The notes under the pieces were generated by a model that saw only the letters and a list, made by a program, of their open reading frames with translations, did not search any database and was not told where the DNA came from. A stretch of DNA of 40,187 nucleotides from Candidatus Thorarchaeota archaeon (GTDB taxonomy: Archaea; Asgardarchaeota; Thorarchaeia; Thorarchaeales; Thorarchaeaceae), in contig PRDH01000070.1 in the NCBI GenBank assembly GCA_003345545.1, positions 1 through 40,187 on the forward strand. Direction: 5' to 3'. Position numbers and translations under genes: made by a program. Of this stretch, positions 8,960 to 17,930 are shown in pieces; within the stretch, counting starts at the first letter, position 1; every line of letters starts with the position of its first letter.

Positions 8960-9120
8960 CGGGAGAATTGCACATTGTCATTCTCCCGAAGCTCAAATGT
9001 AAGCGGAACACCTTTTCCATCTATGAGGACAACGTGATTGGTAGAGAAACCGAGTGCCAAAAGCAATCCTGCCACTGCTTTTGATGCAGTGACTGTAATC
9101 CTGCAGATGCTCTTCTCATT
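8956..9120 (-). pseudogene. remnant of a ThiS/MoaD-type beta-grasp protein
   Basis: The reverse strand from 9120 to the stop at 8956-8958 encodes 54 residues after an in-frame stop. The segment VAGLLLALGFSTNHVVLIDG and the following GVPLTFELRENDNV match the helix, strand and D/N-rich turn of ThiS, MoaD and archaeal SAMP sulfur carriers. No ATG is available and the N-terminal strand is cut. The C-terminus ends Phe-Ser-Arg instead of the Gly-Gly needed for thiocarboxylation. Just upstream in the same frame, between two stops, is a 16-residue stretch containing WCHEC. I read this as a decayed gene. A very short functional protein with an unusual start cannot be excluded. Confidence 0.35.
8960..8988 (+). 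terminator. hairpin directly after the asparagine-synthetase-like gene
   Basis: CGGGAGAAT (8960-8968) and ATTCTCCCG (8980-8988) are a perfect 9-bp inverted repeat around an 11-nt loop, starting one base after the stop codon. There is no T tract, so it may act by processing or mRNA protection. It also overlaps the end of a reverse-strand gene remnant. Confidence 0.4.
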
Positions 9121-9434
9121 TTAGAATTTCCGACATTCATGACACCAAGAATTGCCAGACTCTTGTCGCTATAGGCTTACTTCATACAGCATTCATCGAC
9201 GCTTTTCGAACTCCGTATCTGCAACAGTCGTTGTTCATTCGTTAGTGATATATAGGAGGAACTTGAATTGATGTGTCGGCAACGTCCGAAAGTCACAAAA
9301 GATAATCGGTGATAGCCGTTTCCTTAGTGTGCGTAATAACACAACGTTCATAAGAACGCGGCAAACCGACCGTTAAATCAGCTACGCAACGCAATTCGAC
9401 GTTCACCGATTTGTTATGCATGGAGAGAATTGCA
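9121..9434. other. intergenic leader region before the HMG-CoA synthase operon
   Basis: No intact gene is seen. Reverse-strand frames in 9121-9250 are broken by several stops. On the + strand, GATATATAGG near 9247-9256 is TATA-like and overlaps an AGGAGG. It could drive a transcript starting at about 9271, where a 13-codon frame (9271-9312) begins. An inverted repeat, CGTTC-4-GAACG, lies at 9345-9358. Confidence 0.35.
9345..9358. promoter_or_regulatory. inverted repeat upstream of the HMG-CoA synthase operon
   Basis: CGTTC, four bases, GAACG: a short dyad 77 nt before the synthase start and just upstream of a weak TATA-like GTTAAAT near 9372. It could be an operator, but 5-bp arms occur by chance fairly often. 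Confidence 0.25.
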
Positions 9435-10478
9435 ATGGTTGGCATTGTTGGTTATGGAGTCTATGTCCCACGGTACCGCATAAAGACCTCAGATATTGCT
9501 GAAGTGTGGGGTGAGGACGGGTCAAAGATTGGTCAGAATCTAGGAGTGTTTGAGAAATCGCTTCCCGGTCCTGATGAGGATGTGGCTACCATTTCAGTGG
9601 AGGCTGCGCGCAATGCAATCAAGATGGCAGGAATCAATCCGGTCGATATAGGGGCAGTCTACATAGGTTCTGAGTCTCACCCGTATGCAGTGAAGCCTAC
9701 AGGCACAATTGTTTCTGAAGCCATTGGTTGTTCGCATAATATAACGTGTGCAGATTTCGAGTTTGCCTGCAAGGCAGGAACTGCTGCATTGCAGGCTGCC
9801 ATGGGACTTGTTTCTTCTAAGATGATCAAGATAGGGCTTGCCATTGGAGCGGATACTGCGCAGGGAAGGCCGGGTGATGCACTCGAATATTCTGCCGCAG
9901 CGGGTGGCGCAGCCTATCTGATTGGTTCCAAGAAGCCTCTTGCCACAATAGAGGACACAGTTTCTTTCACAAGTGACACCCCCGACTTCTGGAGACGTGA
10001 AGGTGAGGACTATCCGAGCCATGGTGCAAGATTCACTGGTGAACCAGCCTATTTCCGGCACGTTGGTGAAGGTGCAGCGTTGTTGTTCAAGAAGACAAAG
10101 ACAACTGTCGATGATTATGACTACTTCGTATTTCATATGCCCAACGGCAAGTTCCCAATAGCTATGGGCAAGCAAATTGGTGTCCCCAAGGAAAAGCTGG
10201 AGGACAGCCTTGTTGTCCGACAAATTGGAAATACATACTCAGGCTCGGCAATGATCGGGCTGGCAAGAGTATTGGATATCGCGAAACCAGGTTCCAAGAT
10301 ATTCATGGTGGCATACGGCTCAGGAGCAGGAAGTGATGCCTTTTCCATCACGGTGGAAGATGCTATTGAGGAATGCCGCGGAGAAGTTCCCACGGTTGAT
10401 GACTACATCAAACGAAAGACGTACGTAGACTACGCAACTTATGCAAAGTATAGACGAAAAATTAAGGCACTTGCGTGA
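9435..10478 (+). CDS. hydroxymethylglutaryl-CoA synthase
   Basis: Condenses acetoacetyl-CoA with acetyl-CoA to HMG-CoA, the committed entry to mevalonate and archaeal isoprenoid lipids. The 347-residue length and the N-terminus [16 protein letters not shown] are those of archaeal HMGCS. The nucleophile Cys112 sits in FACKAGTAA and Glu80 in IGSES. A C-terminal [15 protein letters not shown] segment is also characteristic. The ATG at 9435 has GGAGAG at 9422-9427 with a 7-nt gap; a TTG at 9411 and ATG at 9420 in the same frame are less likely. Thiolase starts 13 nt after the stop, then DUF35. In methanogens these three proteins form a complex that channels acetoacetyl-CoA. Confidence 0.96.
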   Translation: MVGIVGYGVYVPRYRIKTSDIAEVWGEDGSKIGQNLGVFEKSLPGPDEDVATISVEAARNAIKMAGINPVDIGAVYIGSESHPYAVKPTGTIVSEAIGCSHNITCADFEFACKAGTAALQAAMGLVSSKMIKIGLAIGADTAQGRPGDALEYSAAAGGAAYLIGSKKPLATIEDTVSFTSDTPDFWRREGEDYPSHGARFTGEPAYFRHVGEGAALLFKKTKTTVDDYDYFVFHMPNGKFPIAMGKQIGVPKEKLEDSLVVRQIGNTYSGSAMIGLARVLDIAKPGSKIFMVAYGSGAGSDAFSITVEDAIEECRGEVPTVDDYIKRKTYVDYATYAKYRRKIKALA

Positions 10479-10490
10479 GGAGGTTTCACA

Positions 10491-11651
10491 ATGAACAATA
10501 GAGTTGCGATAATAGGTGTCGGAATTAACAAGTTTGGCGAACTGTGGGATAAGAATCTCATGGACATTGCCTATGAAGCGGGAATGTACGCCATATGGGA
10601 TGCGGGAATCTCGGGTGCAGATATAGATGGCATGGTTATTGGAAATATGAGCGCGGGCCGGTTCACAGGACAGGAGCATCTTGGTGCGCTTGCAGTTGAC
10701 ATGGCAGGACTTGGCGACATTCCAGCATATAGTGTCGAGGCAGCATGCGCCAGTGGCGGCGCAGCAGTAAGACAAGCGTACATGGCAATTAAGTCAGGTG
10801 AACATGATCTCATGGTCGTACTAGGATGCGAAAAGATGAGTGATGTGAGCCAGAGTGAGGCCATGAACACCATCTCTGTGGCAAGCGACTGGGAATGGGA
10901 GGGAACGTTCGGAGGCACTTTCCCTGCACTCTATGCATTCATGGCTCGAAGGCATATGCATGATTATGGCACGACTGAAGAGCATCTTGCTTTGCCCGTT
11001 GTGAAGAACCATGCAAATGCAGCACATAATCCATTTGCACAGTTTCAGAGCCCTGTTCCACTAGATGTCGTGATGAGCTCTGCCATGCTGGCAGAACCGC
11101 TCAGGGTCCTCCATTCATCCCCTGTGACTGACGGAGCCGCGGGTCTTGTGGTGTGTAGAGAGGACCTTGCAAAGAAATACACCGACACACCTGTAATCAT
11201 CGAGGCATCAGATCAGAGGAGTGATACATTAGCCCTGCATGATAGAAAGTCAATAACTACCATGAGTTCAGTGGTCACTTCAACCAGATGCGCACTCAAG
11301 CAGGCGAATCTTGAACTCAAGGATATTGATGTTCTTGAACTCCATGATAGCTTCTCGATTGGAGAGATAATACTTACTGAAGATGTCGGAATTGCAAAGA
11401 AGGGAGAGGGCGGCAAAGCTCTAGAAGAAGGCATTACCGAGATCGGTGGAAAGTTCCCTGTCAATACCTCAGGCGGACTCAAAGCCCGAGGTCACCCAGT
11501 GGGGGCAACAGGTGTGGCACAGATTGTGGAGCTAGTATTACAGCTTCGAGGTGATGCAGACAAGCGTCAAGTTGATGGAGCAGAGAAGGCACTCGCTGTC
11601 AACATAGGTGGTACAGGAGCCACATCAATAGTTCATGTTCTTGGGAGATGA
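10491..11651 (+). CDS. acetyl-CoA C-acetyltransferase (thiolase, archaeal SCP-x-like type)
   Basis: Makes acetoacetyl-CoA from two acetyl-CoA and passes it to the HMG-CoA synthase encoded immediately upstream. The 386-residue protein has the acyl-accepting Cys86 in EAACASGGAA, a His in LELHDSF, and the C-terminal GHPVGATG motif that holds the second active-site His. The ATG at 10491 is preceded by a strong GAGGAGGT at 10477-10484. The stop overlaps the DUF35 start as ATGA at 11648-11651, which implies translational coupling and fits an obligate three-protein complex. Confidence 0.95.
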   Translation: MNNRVAIIGVGINKFGELWDKNLMDIAYEAGMYAIWDAGISGADIDGMVIGNMSAGRFTGQEHLGALAVDMAGLGDIPAYSVEAACASGGAAVRQAYMAIKSGEHDLMVVLGCEKMSDVSQSEAMNTISVASDWEWEGTFGGTFPALYAFMARRHMHDYGTTEEHLALPVVKNHANAAHNPFAQFQSPVPLDVVMSSAMLAEPLRVLHSSPVTDGAAGLVVCREDLAKKYTDTPVIIEASDQRSDTLALHDRKSITTMSSVVTSTRCALKQANLELKDIDVLELHDSFSIGEIILTEDVGIAKKGEGGKALEEGITEIGGKFPVNTSGGLKARGHPVGATGVAQIVELVLQLRGDADKRQVDGAEKALAVNIGGTGATSIVHVLGR

Positions 11652-12100
11652 TCGAAATGGCAGAGAGAGGTGTAGCGCAAGTTTGGCGACGGATCAAGTC
11701 AATCTATACACTTCAGGGAAATAAGTGTGAAACATGTGGAACCCATTATTTTCCGCCGCGCCTCGTGTGCCCACAATGTCGAAGAAAAGGGAAACTCGAG
11801 CCCTTCACATTCAAAGGGCTGGGCACCATATACACATTTGCTGTGGTGCATCAAGCTCCTGAGGACTTCAAGCGGCAGATGCCCTATGTAATCGCACAAG
11901 TTGACCTCGATGAGGGTGCTCGACTCACAGCACAGATTGTGAACGTGGACAAAGAGGATGTGAAGATTGGTATGAGGGTCCGTGTCTGCTTCCGCAGGAT
12001 CAAGGAGTTCGGTCCAGGTGGAATCATTGTCTATGGATACAAGTTCGAACCGACAATGAGAGTCACCGGACATGAAGAGAAAGCAGCTACCACAAATTGA
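11648..12100 (+). CDS. DUF35 Zn-ribbon/OB-fold protein, partner of thiolase and HMG-CoA synthase
   Basis: Scaffold protein of about 150 residues. Residues 27-44 carry a zinc ribbon (C27xxC30, C41xxC44). Residues 55-125 are an OB fold containing the GLGTIYTFAVVHQAP strand pair. In the described archaeal complex, DUF35 bridges thiolase and HMG-CoA synthase and shares the CoA-binding tunnel; the same job is inferred here from operon order. The ATG at 11648 overlaps the thiolase stop; an in-frame ATG at 11657 is an alternative. The last 14 bases overlap the 3' end of the opposing phosphoesterase gene. Confidence 0.93.
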   Translation: MIEMAERGVAQVWRRIKSIYTLQGNKCETCGTHYFPPRLVCPQCRRKGKLEPFTFKGLGTIYTFAVVHQAPEDFKRQMPYVIAQVDLDEGARLTAQIVNVDKEDVKIGMRVRVCFRRIKEFGPGGIIVYGYKFEPTMRVTGHEEKAATTN

Positions 12101-12800
12101 GTTCCGTGATACCATGAACGGCAGGCAGGGCAACATTGTGGACAAGTGTGGTTCCTATCATAGCTTTATGCTTTGTCGAAGTGTGAACATGTCCGTGAAT
12201 CACGAGGTCCGGACAGTGGCGCAAGATGACTTTGTAGAACTTCCTGCTTCCAAGCCAAGAGAAATCTCTCGGGTCATCACCCTCACAGGTCTCTAGACAG
12301 GGGCTATAATGCAGCAGCAGGATGCGTTTGTCCGTCTTGCCATCGAGCTTCTTCAGCAACGATGCCGCACGCTTAGCGCGCCTCTCGAACACGCCCTTTA
12401 TGCTCGGAATGTTCCGTTTCTGCCACCTTGTTGCTTTGTCTAGGGAACCTTGTGTACCAACAATCCCGATTCGGAGACCATTTGACTCAATAATGGTCGA
12501 TTTCTCATCAAGAAGAATCAATCTGCTGCCAGTCGCAGATATTATCTCTTTTCGAACTTCATTGTATTCTTCATTTCCAAAGCATCCAACCACTGGAAAC
12601 CCTGAGCCCATATGTTGTTCAATCGCATCCAGTATCGTATTGTATTCATCGGACTTGCCGCGACTGACCATATCACCAGCAAAGAGAAACAGGTCAGGTG
12701 GCTGGAGAGTGCTCAGAGATTGCTTGAACTCGCTCAAGAATCTCGGACTGTGAACATCTGCGACAGCCTGAATCTTCACGATGTGAACGTCCCCTGACAT
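12087..12800 (-). CDS. metallophosphoesterase (calcineurin-like)
   Basis: Binuclear-metal phosphoesterase of 237 residues with the full motif set in order: DVH near residue 15, GDMVSRG near 42, GNEE, LLHYSP and GHVHTS. The small size and lack of extra domains fit the archaeal YfcE-like group, often phosphodiesterases of unknown substrate. The ATG at 12800 lies 5 bp from the earliest possible start of the divergent CoA gene. TTAATATC on the reverse strand near 12820-12831 is placed for a leaderless transcript. Its 3' end overlaps the DUF35 gene tail to tail by 14 bp. Confidence 0.88.
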   Translation of the reverse strand: MSGDVHIVKIQAVADVHSPRFLSEFKQSLSTLQPPDLFLFAGDMVSRGKSDEYNTILDAIEQHMGSGFPVVGCFGNEEYNEVRKEIISATGSRLILLDEKSTIIESNGLRIGIVGTQGSLDKATRWQKRNIPSIKGVFERRAKRAASLLKKLDGKTDKRILLLHYSPCLETCEGDDPRDFSWLGSRKFYKVILRHCPDLVIHGHVHTSTKHKAMIGTTLVHNVALPAVHGITELNLW

Positions 12801-12862
12801 GTGAATTGAGAATAAAACAAGATATTAAGTGTTTCAAATATGATGGAAATGGCGAGAAACCA
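12801..12862. promoter_or_regulatory. shared divergent promoter region
   Basis: A-T-rich stretch between the phosphoesterase and the fused CoA gene. On the reverse strand, TTAATATC is about 26 nt from the phosphoesterase ATG. On the + strand, TCAAATATGA near 12833-12843 is about 25 nt before ATG 12863. Both fit leaderless starts. If so, the in-frame TTG at 12806 is upstream of the mRNA and not used. Confidence 0.4.
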
Positions 12863-13849
12863 ATGGTGACCTTTGCGCTGAACCTCTTTGACCGCCTGCA
12901 TCTTGGACACGAGGTGATGATAGATAGGCTTGTTGAGATGCCGGAGCCTATCGCAGGAGTCACCGGCGGTGAACTCATGGGCAAAGGGCTCCAATTGGAG
13001 AGCCTCATTCAGCCTCTGGAAACCAGAGTTGCCAGGCTAAAGGAATACCTCGTGAGGAGTAAGCTCGATGACATCGTTGAAGTCAAGGCTCTGGCAAAGA
13101 GAAGGGATCTACTCGAATACAAGGAGAAAGTCACGTTCATGATGTACGAAGGTCCCTGCTGCACAGAGATACAATCAGGCGCACTAAGCAAGAGGAAACA
13201 GATTCTCGGGCTTGAAGACGTCCAGGAGTTCCTGAAACCAGTCCGCGCGGATGACGGAGACAAGATCACATCAGCGAGGATTCGTCTCGGACAGATCGAC
13301 AGGAGAGGAAGGCGTCTCAGGGTCATTGACGAGCCTCCACGGCTTCTTCAATTAGATGGGAGGGAGGGCTTGAAATCTCCGAAGGGAGATGTCTTCAAAG
13401 TTAAAGATGGTGCACCAGAGAAGCGAGTTGTGGAGAGAATTAGGGTTGAATCGCCCTCTAGGGTCATAACGGTGGGAGACGTAACGACCGCCACCATACT
13501 TGGCGAAGGATACACTCCACATATCATGATTGTTGATGGAACAACGAAGAGGGGAGTCTATGACAAGGAATTTTCAGCGAGCACCGAGTTCCTCATTTAC
13601 AATCCTGCTGCAACCATTTATCCGGAGGCATGGTCCACAATTGCCACAGCAATTCACCAGGATCAGCCTACGTTAGTCTCAGTGGATGGCGAAGAGGATC
13701 TTTTGGGTTTTCCAGCTGTGCTCCTAGCTCCCCAAGGCTCTGTGGTTCTCTATGGTCAGCCAGATGTTGGAATCGTCTGGATACCTGTCAATATAGCGAA
13801 CAAGAAACTGGCACGAAAACTGCTTGACAAGATGCCAGTGATTCAGTAG
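12806..13849 (+). CDS. bifunctional phosphopantetheine adenylyltransferase / GTP-dependent dephospho-CoA kinase
   Basis: Apparent fusion of the last two CoA biosynthesis steps. The first domain (about residues 20-165) is a nucleotidyltransferase with the NLFDRLHLGH motif at 26-35 and ITSARIR at 154-160, as in archaeal PPAT, which joins AMP to 4'-phosphopantetheine. The second (about 175-347) is a DUF359 domain, the family shown in Thermococcus to phosphorylate dephospho-CoA with GTP. It has VGDVTT at 223-228 and VDGTTKR at 243-249. The frame is continuous with no stop between domains. The true start may be ATG 12863 (residue 20), which begins right at the first beta strand and has a TATA box 25 nt upstream. 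It converges with nnr after a 15-nt gap. Confidence 0.88.
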   Translation: MRIKQDIKCFKYDGNGEKPMVTFALNLFDRLHLGHEVMIDRLVEMPEPIAGVTGGELMGKGLQLESLIQPLETRVARLKEYLVRSKLDDIVEVKALAKRRDLLEYKEKVTFMMYEGPCCTEIQSGALSKRKQILGLEDVQEFLKPVRADDGDKITSARIRLGQIDRRGRRLRVIDEPPRLLQLDGREGLKSPKGDVFKVKDGAPEKRVVERIRVESPSRVITVGDVTTATILGEGYTPHIMIVDGTTKRGVYDKEFSASTEFLIYNPAATIYPEAWSTIATAIHQDQPTLVSVDGEEDLLGFPAVLLAPQGSVVLYGQPDVGIVWIPVNIANKKLARKLLDKMPVIQ

Positions 13850-13864
13850 CGTGGATGACTTGTC

Positions 13865-15382
13865 CTATAATGTAGCAAAGACATGAGGTATCCGTTCGAT
13901 ACAGTCTGTTGCAACTATGTGATCGCCGAGATCCCCCGCAGCCATCTCTCCGGCAAGACCAGACACAAAGGCGCTGGCTGCTGCTGCTCTGAATGCTCCG
14001 CCATTTCGAGATAGGAGGGAAGCAACGATGCCCGTCAGAACGTCTCCAGTGCCCCCAACTGTCATTGCAGGAACGCCAGTTCGATTCCACTTGATGCGGC
14101 CAGTAGGATGCGTAATCACATCTATTGGCCCTTTCAGTAATATCACAGCATCGTAGAGCTTTGCCGCCTTGACAGCTTGTTCTGTTCGATTCTGCAAGTT
14201 CCCAGCCTTACCCAATTTGCTCTCCATGATGACTGAGAGCTCCCCCCAGTGCGGAGTGAATACGGTAATATCCGGGTTGAATCTCATTCCTGATGATGCT
14301 ATCGCTTTCAATCCGTCAGCGTCAAGGACGAGCGGTATCCCACGATCTATGAACTGCTGAATGAGACACACAGCAGCCTCTTTTGTTTTGGAGTCAAGTC
14401 CAAGTCCGGGTCCGAATGCAACAACATCATTACTCTCTGAAACCTTGAGAACCGCATCAACGACTTCAGGGACCAGAATTTGAGCACCCAGATTCTTGAC
14501 CATCAGATTAGGGCTATATTCCCTAATTGCTGGGACAACAGGATCAGGTGCAAGAACAGTGACTAAATCCGAACCGGAACGTAGGGCAGCCATCCCTGCA
14601 AGCGCAGGAGCGCCTGAGAAGACATCACTTCCGCCAATGACCAATATCCTGCCAAAGTCACCCTTCTTTGCGGAGGATTCTCGGGGCCGGTTGTAGTACG
14701 ATAAGTCACCGGGTCCACAGATGTCTGCAGCCTCTCGCGGTATTCCAATTGTGACAACATGTGTCTTTCCTACATATGCGGGAGCCTTCAGAGTTCCAAT
14801 CTTGGATGCATGGAGCGCGATGGTATGGTCTGCCTTGACCGCATCTCCGTGAACTGCTCCCGTATCAGAATCTATGCCGCTCGGTACGTCGATTGAATAC
14901 TTGATTGCTTTGGACCTGTTTATCATTCTTACCGCAGTGAGTAGAGGTTCCCTGAGTTCAGAGTGAAGACCGAATCCCATCAGTCCATCAATGAGGATAT
15001 CAGCACGACCGATGGCTCTGCATGATCTGACCGCAGATTCTGTTTGGAGAGAGGATGTAAAGATTCGCAGGAGGTTTTTGAGAGTGTTCCAGTTCGTCAT
15101 TGTATCCGGATTCGAGATGGTCTTCTCATGTCCCAGTAGGTATACCTCAACTCTCGCACCGGCTTCATCTAGGTATCTTGCAGCTACAATGCCATCTCCG
15201 CCATTCCCGCCAAGACCACACAGGATAACAACAGATTTTCCACCCACACTCTCATTGTCAATGATGACGCGAGCAACCTCTCTGCCGGCAATTTGCATGA
15301 GAACACTGTGTGAAACACCGAGATACTTTGCATTCATCTCAAGAGCGCGCATCTCATCCGTTGTTATGGAATTCCCGTCCAT
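13865..15382 (-). CDS. nnr: bifunctional NAD(P)H-hydrate epimerase / ADP-dependent dehydratase
   Basis: Repairs hydrated NADH and NADPH (NADHX, NADPHX). The N-terminal YjeF_N domain (about residues 1-215) holds CGLGGNGGDGIVAARYL, which binds the dinucleotide and epimerises the hydrate. The C-terminal ribokinase-like domain (about 225-505) has ILVIGGSDVFSGAPALAG, then FTPHWGEL and the anion-hole/catalytic GGTGDVLTGI. It removes water using ADP in most prokaryotes. At 505 residues it matches the fused prokaryotic form. The ATG at 15382 begins MDGNSITTDEMRALE, the usual N-terminal helix. It lies downstream of the NADPH-using flavoprotein pair on the same strand after a 199-nt gap. Confidence 0.95.
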   Translation of the reverse strand: MDGNSITTDEMRALEMNAKYLGVSHSVLMQIAGREVARVIIDNESVGGKSVVILCGLGGNGGDGIVAARYLDEAGARVEVYLLGHEKTISNPDTMTNWNTLKNLLRIFTSSLQTESAVRSCRAIGRADILIDGLMGFGLHSELREPLLTAVRMINRSKAIKYSIDVPSGIDSDTGAVHGDAVKADHTIALHASKIGTLKAPAYVGKTHVVTIGIPREAADICGPGDLSYYNRPRESSAKKGDFGRILVIGGSDVFSGAPALAGMAALRSGSDLVTVLAPDPVVPAIREYSPNLMVKNLGAQILVPEVVDAVLKVSESNDVVAFGPGLGLDSKTKEAAVCLIQQFIDRGIPLVLDADGLKAIASSGMRFNPDITVFTPHWGELSVIMESKLGKAGNLQNRTEQAVKAAKLYDAVILLKGPIDVITHPTGRIKWNRTGVPAMTVGGTGDVLTGIVASLLSRNGGAFRAAAASAFVSGLAGEMAAGDLGDHIVATDCIERIPHVFATL

Positions 15383-15581
15383 CTGTAATCACACTCACTG
15401 GACTCCAGCCAATGCATAATCCGACTCACTATATCAATCATTTCTTAAAGAGCAAGATTCTCTCCGAGTACACTCTGAATGGTTTCGCCGGACTCGCATC
15501 AGCTTTGTCGTACTGCAATTCCTGTGAAACAACCATCCATTGCATCCCCAGCGTGATTGAACCGTAGCGCGTTCGGCAATC

Positions 15582-17021
15582 TCACTCGGCCGCCTTTTTC
15601 GTAAGATAGGCATGAATGCCTCTTGCGGCACATTTGCCCTGGCCCATCGCGTTGATGACTGTGGCAGCTCCTGTCACAATATCACCACCAGCAAAGACAC
15701 CACGGAGCGAAGTCATACCTGTCTCTTCATTGATGATGATAGTGCCCCATTTAGAGACCTCGAGTCCTTGTGTTGAGTTGGGAATGATCGGATTGGGCGA
15801 ATTGCCAATCGCAACAATGACAGTATCAAGATCCATAACGAACTCGGAATTCTTGATGGCCACAGGTCGCTTTCTACCGGATTCATCCGGCTCTCCGAGC
15901 TCCATGCGGATACATTGCATCCCGATGACGTTCCCAGACTCATCACCGAGGACTTCAGTGGGATTCACGAGGAATTGAAAACGAATGCCCTCCTCCTCTG
16001 CGTGATGTACCTCCTCTGCTCTGGCGGGCAGTTCTTCGCGTGATCTTCTGTAGACAACTGTCACTTCACTAGCACCCAGCCTCAGAGAAGTCCTTGCTGA
16101 ATCCATTGCTACATTTCCTCCACCAATGACTGCAACCCTCTTCCCTATCTTCACGGGCGTATCATACTCAGGGAACTTGTATGCTTTCATGAGATTAACG
16201 CGGGTAAGGAATTCGTTCGCTGAGAAGACTGTGGTCAAGTTCATCCCTTTGATCGGCATAAAGCTGGGCGCTCCTGCGCCGCTTCCGATGAAGACTGCTT
16301 CATAGCCATCCTCTGTCATTAGCTCGTTGACAGTTCTTATTTTGCCGATCACGTGATTATACTTGATTTCAACCCCGAGTCTCTCAAGAAAATCAACCTC
16401 GGCTGTGACGATTTCTTTTGGCAATCTGAATTCAGGAATCCCATAGATGAGGACTCCACCAGGCTTGTGGAAAGCCTCAAAGATTGTGACATCATAACCT
16501 AATTTTATGAGATCGCCAGCACAGGTCAGCCCTGCTGGTCCTGAGCCGATGACTGCAACCCTCTTTCCGAGCTTTGATGGCAACTTGGGGAGGTCCTCAC
16601 CCCTAGCACGAGCATAGTCAGCAACAAACCTCTCTAAGCGCCCAATTGCAATAGGTTCGTTTCGGACACCGTAGATACAGGTAGCCTCACATTGCGTCTC
16701 CTGGGGACAGACACGACCACAGATTGCTGGAAGACTGTTTGTCTCCTTGATCCTAGCCGCTGCCTCTATGAACTTCTTCTCACGAACCAGATTGATGAAG
16801 TCTCGAATGGGAACTTCAACTGGGCAACCACTCATACACTTAGGATTTCTACACTGCATGCACTTCTCAGCCTCTGCTAGTGCTTGCTCCATCGTGTAAC
16901 CAAGAGCGACCTCGTCAAAATTCCGCCTCCGCTTCGCTGGAGACTGCTCAGGCATCATGACTTTCTTGGTCGGTGGTTTTCGCTCTCTCATTGCACCTTT
17001 TGGCTCGTTCTTCTCGCTCAC
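15582..17021 (-). CDS. NfnB/GltD-like NAD(P)-dependent flavoprotein subunit
   Basis: FAD/NAD(P)-binding oxidoreductase of the glutamate-synthase small-subunit family, about 479 residues. It begins with an N-terminal Cys-rich Fe-S domain (CMQCRNPKCMSGCPV, then CGRVCPQETQCEATC). An FAD Rossmann motif GSGPAGLTC, a second nucleotide fold GGGNVAMDSART with VVYRRSREELPA, and the closing GGDIVTGAATVINAMGQGK follow. Paired with the ferredoxin-reductase-like subunit just upstream, this is the composition of NADH-dependent ferredoxin:NADP oxidoreductase (Nfn) or sulfide dehydrogenase (SudAB). No large glutamate synthase gene is nearby. I choose GTG at 17021: it shares its first G with the partner's TAG stop and has GGAGG at 17031-17035 with a 9-nt gap. 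An ATG ten codons earlier lacks such a site. Confidence 0.92.
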   Translation of the reverse strand: MSEKNEPKGAMRERKPPTKKVMMPEQSPAKRRRNFDEVALGYTMEQALAEAEKCMQCRNPKCMSGCPVEVPIRDFINLVREKKFIEAAARIKETNSLPAICGRVCPQETQCEATCIYGVRNEPIAIGRLERFVADYARARGEDLPKLPSKLGKRVAVIGSGPAGLTCAGDLIKLGYDVTIFEAFHKPGGVLIYGIPEFRLPKEIVTAEVDFLERLGVEIKYNHVIGKIRTVNELMTEDGYEAVFIGSGAGAPSFMPIKGMNLTTVFSANEFLTRVNLMKAYKFPEYDTPVKIGKRVAVIGGGNVAMDSARTSLRLGASEVTVVYRRSREELPARAEEVHHAEEEGIRFQFLVNPTEVLGDESGNVIGMQCIRMELGEPDESGRKRPVAIKNSEFVMDLDTVIVAIGNSPNPIIPNSTQGLEVSKWGTIIINEETGMTSLRGVFAGGDIVTGAATVINAMGQGKCAARGIHAYLTKKAAE

Positions 17022-17863
17022 TAAGTTTCGCCTCCTTGCTGATTTATCCATCTCTTGTCAGCCTCGGCTTCGTATGTGCGGTAGGCATTGAGTCGACCCA
17101 TGAGTTCCTGAAAGTCCACCTGGTGCCCGTCAAACTCGGGGCCGTCGACGCATGCGAACTTCATCTGCCCACCCACGCTCACGCGACATGCGCCGCACAT
17201 CCCGGTACCGTCGACCATAATACTGTTCAGACTCACGAGAGTAGGTATCTGCTTGGCCTCGGTCGTCTTGCTCACGAACTTCATCATCGGGACAGGCCCA
17301 ACAGCAAACACAAGGTCGATCTTTCGATCATTCTGAATGAGGTCTCCAAGAACATTCGTAACAAATCCGTGCACTCCACAGGAGCCATCATCTGTGGTCA
17401 CGTAGAACTCATCGCTTATTTCGCGCATCTGTTTCCTATAGAGAAGCAGTTCCATGGTCCGCGCACCATTGATCGTAATCAGGTAGTTGCCAGCTTCTTT
17501 GAATGCTCGGGCAACTGGATATACAATGGCGCTTCCACATCCGCCTCCGATTGCCACAACAGTGCCATACTTCTTGTCAGTGGGCGAGGGCTTCCCTAGG
17601 GGCCCGACAAGGTCCTGAACATACTCTCCTCTCTTGAAACTTCCAAGAAGCTTTGTGCTCTTGCCTACTTCCTGGAATACAATCGTGATTAAACCTCTCT
17701 CACGATTGAAGTCTGCGATCGTCAGCGGAATGCGTTCACCCGTCTCGTTCGCCCGAACAATCACAAACTGGCCCGGCTTACACACCTTGGCAATCTCAGG
17801 AGCGCGAACAACTAGCATCTTTGTGACGGAATTAAGAACCTTCTTGGATACGATCTTGTACAT
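17021..17863 (-). CDS. NfnA/SudB-like ferredoxin reductase subunit
   Basis: 280-residue FAD- and NAD-binding subunit with a [2Fe-2S] centre. The FAD domain contains RIPLTIADF (about residues 44-52). The NAD domain contains AIGGGCGSAIVYP (about 104-116). A Cys set lies in DGSCGVHG, then GMCGACRV and FACVDGPEFDGH near the C-terminus, as in Nfn small subunits and dihydroorotate dehydrogenase electron-transfer subunits. It would accept or donate electrons at NAD(H) and pass them to the NfnB-like subunit. The stop TAG overlaps the partner's GTG by one base, so the two are translationally coupled. A TATA box lies about 70 nt upstream, leaving a leader that can fold. Confidence 0.92.
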   Translation of the reverse strand: MYKIVSKKVLNSVTKMLVVRAPEIAKVCKPGQFVIVRANETGERIPLTIADFNRERGLITIVFQEVGKSTKLLGSFKRGEYVQDLVGPLGKPSPTDKKYGTVVAIGGGCGSAIVYPVARAFKEAGNYLITINGARTMELLLYRKQMREISDEFYVTTDDGSCGVHGFVTNVLGDLIQNDRKIDLVFAVGPVPMMKFVSKTTEAKQIPTLVSLNSIMVDGTGMCGACRVSVGGQMKFACVDGPEFDGHQVDFQELMGRLNAYRTYEAEADKRWINQQGGET

Positions 17864-17930
17864 GGTCGGATAGCCTCGAGGAGCCCCTGCAACAATGGAG
17901 AAGGCGAGTAGTCAGCGCTCCTGAGTGTAT

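Noticed and set aside
9271..9312. 13-codon frame with an upstream AGGAGG before the HMG-CoA synthase operon
   Set aside because: Too short to judge, and the AGGAGG overlaps the TATA-like element so it may not be in the transcript.
15434..15631. reverse-strand open frame upstream of the nnr gene
   Set aside because: It overlaps the end of the NfnB-like gene, has Arg/Cys/Ser-rich composition typical of a chance frame, and lacks a ribosome-binding site.
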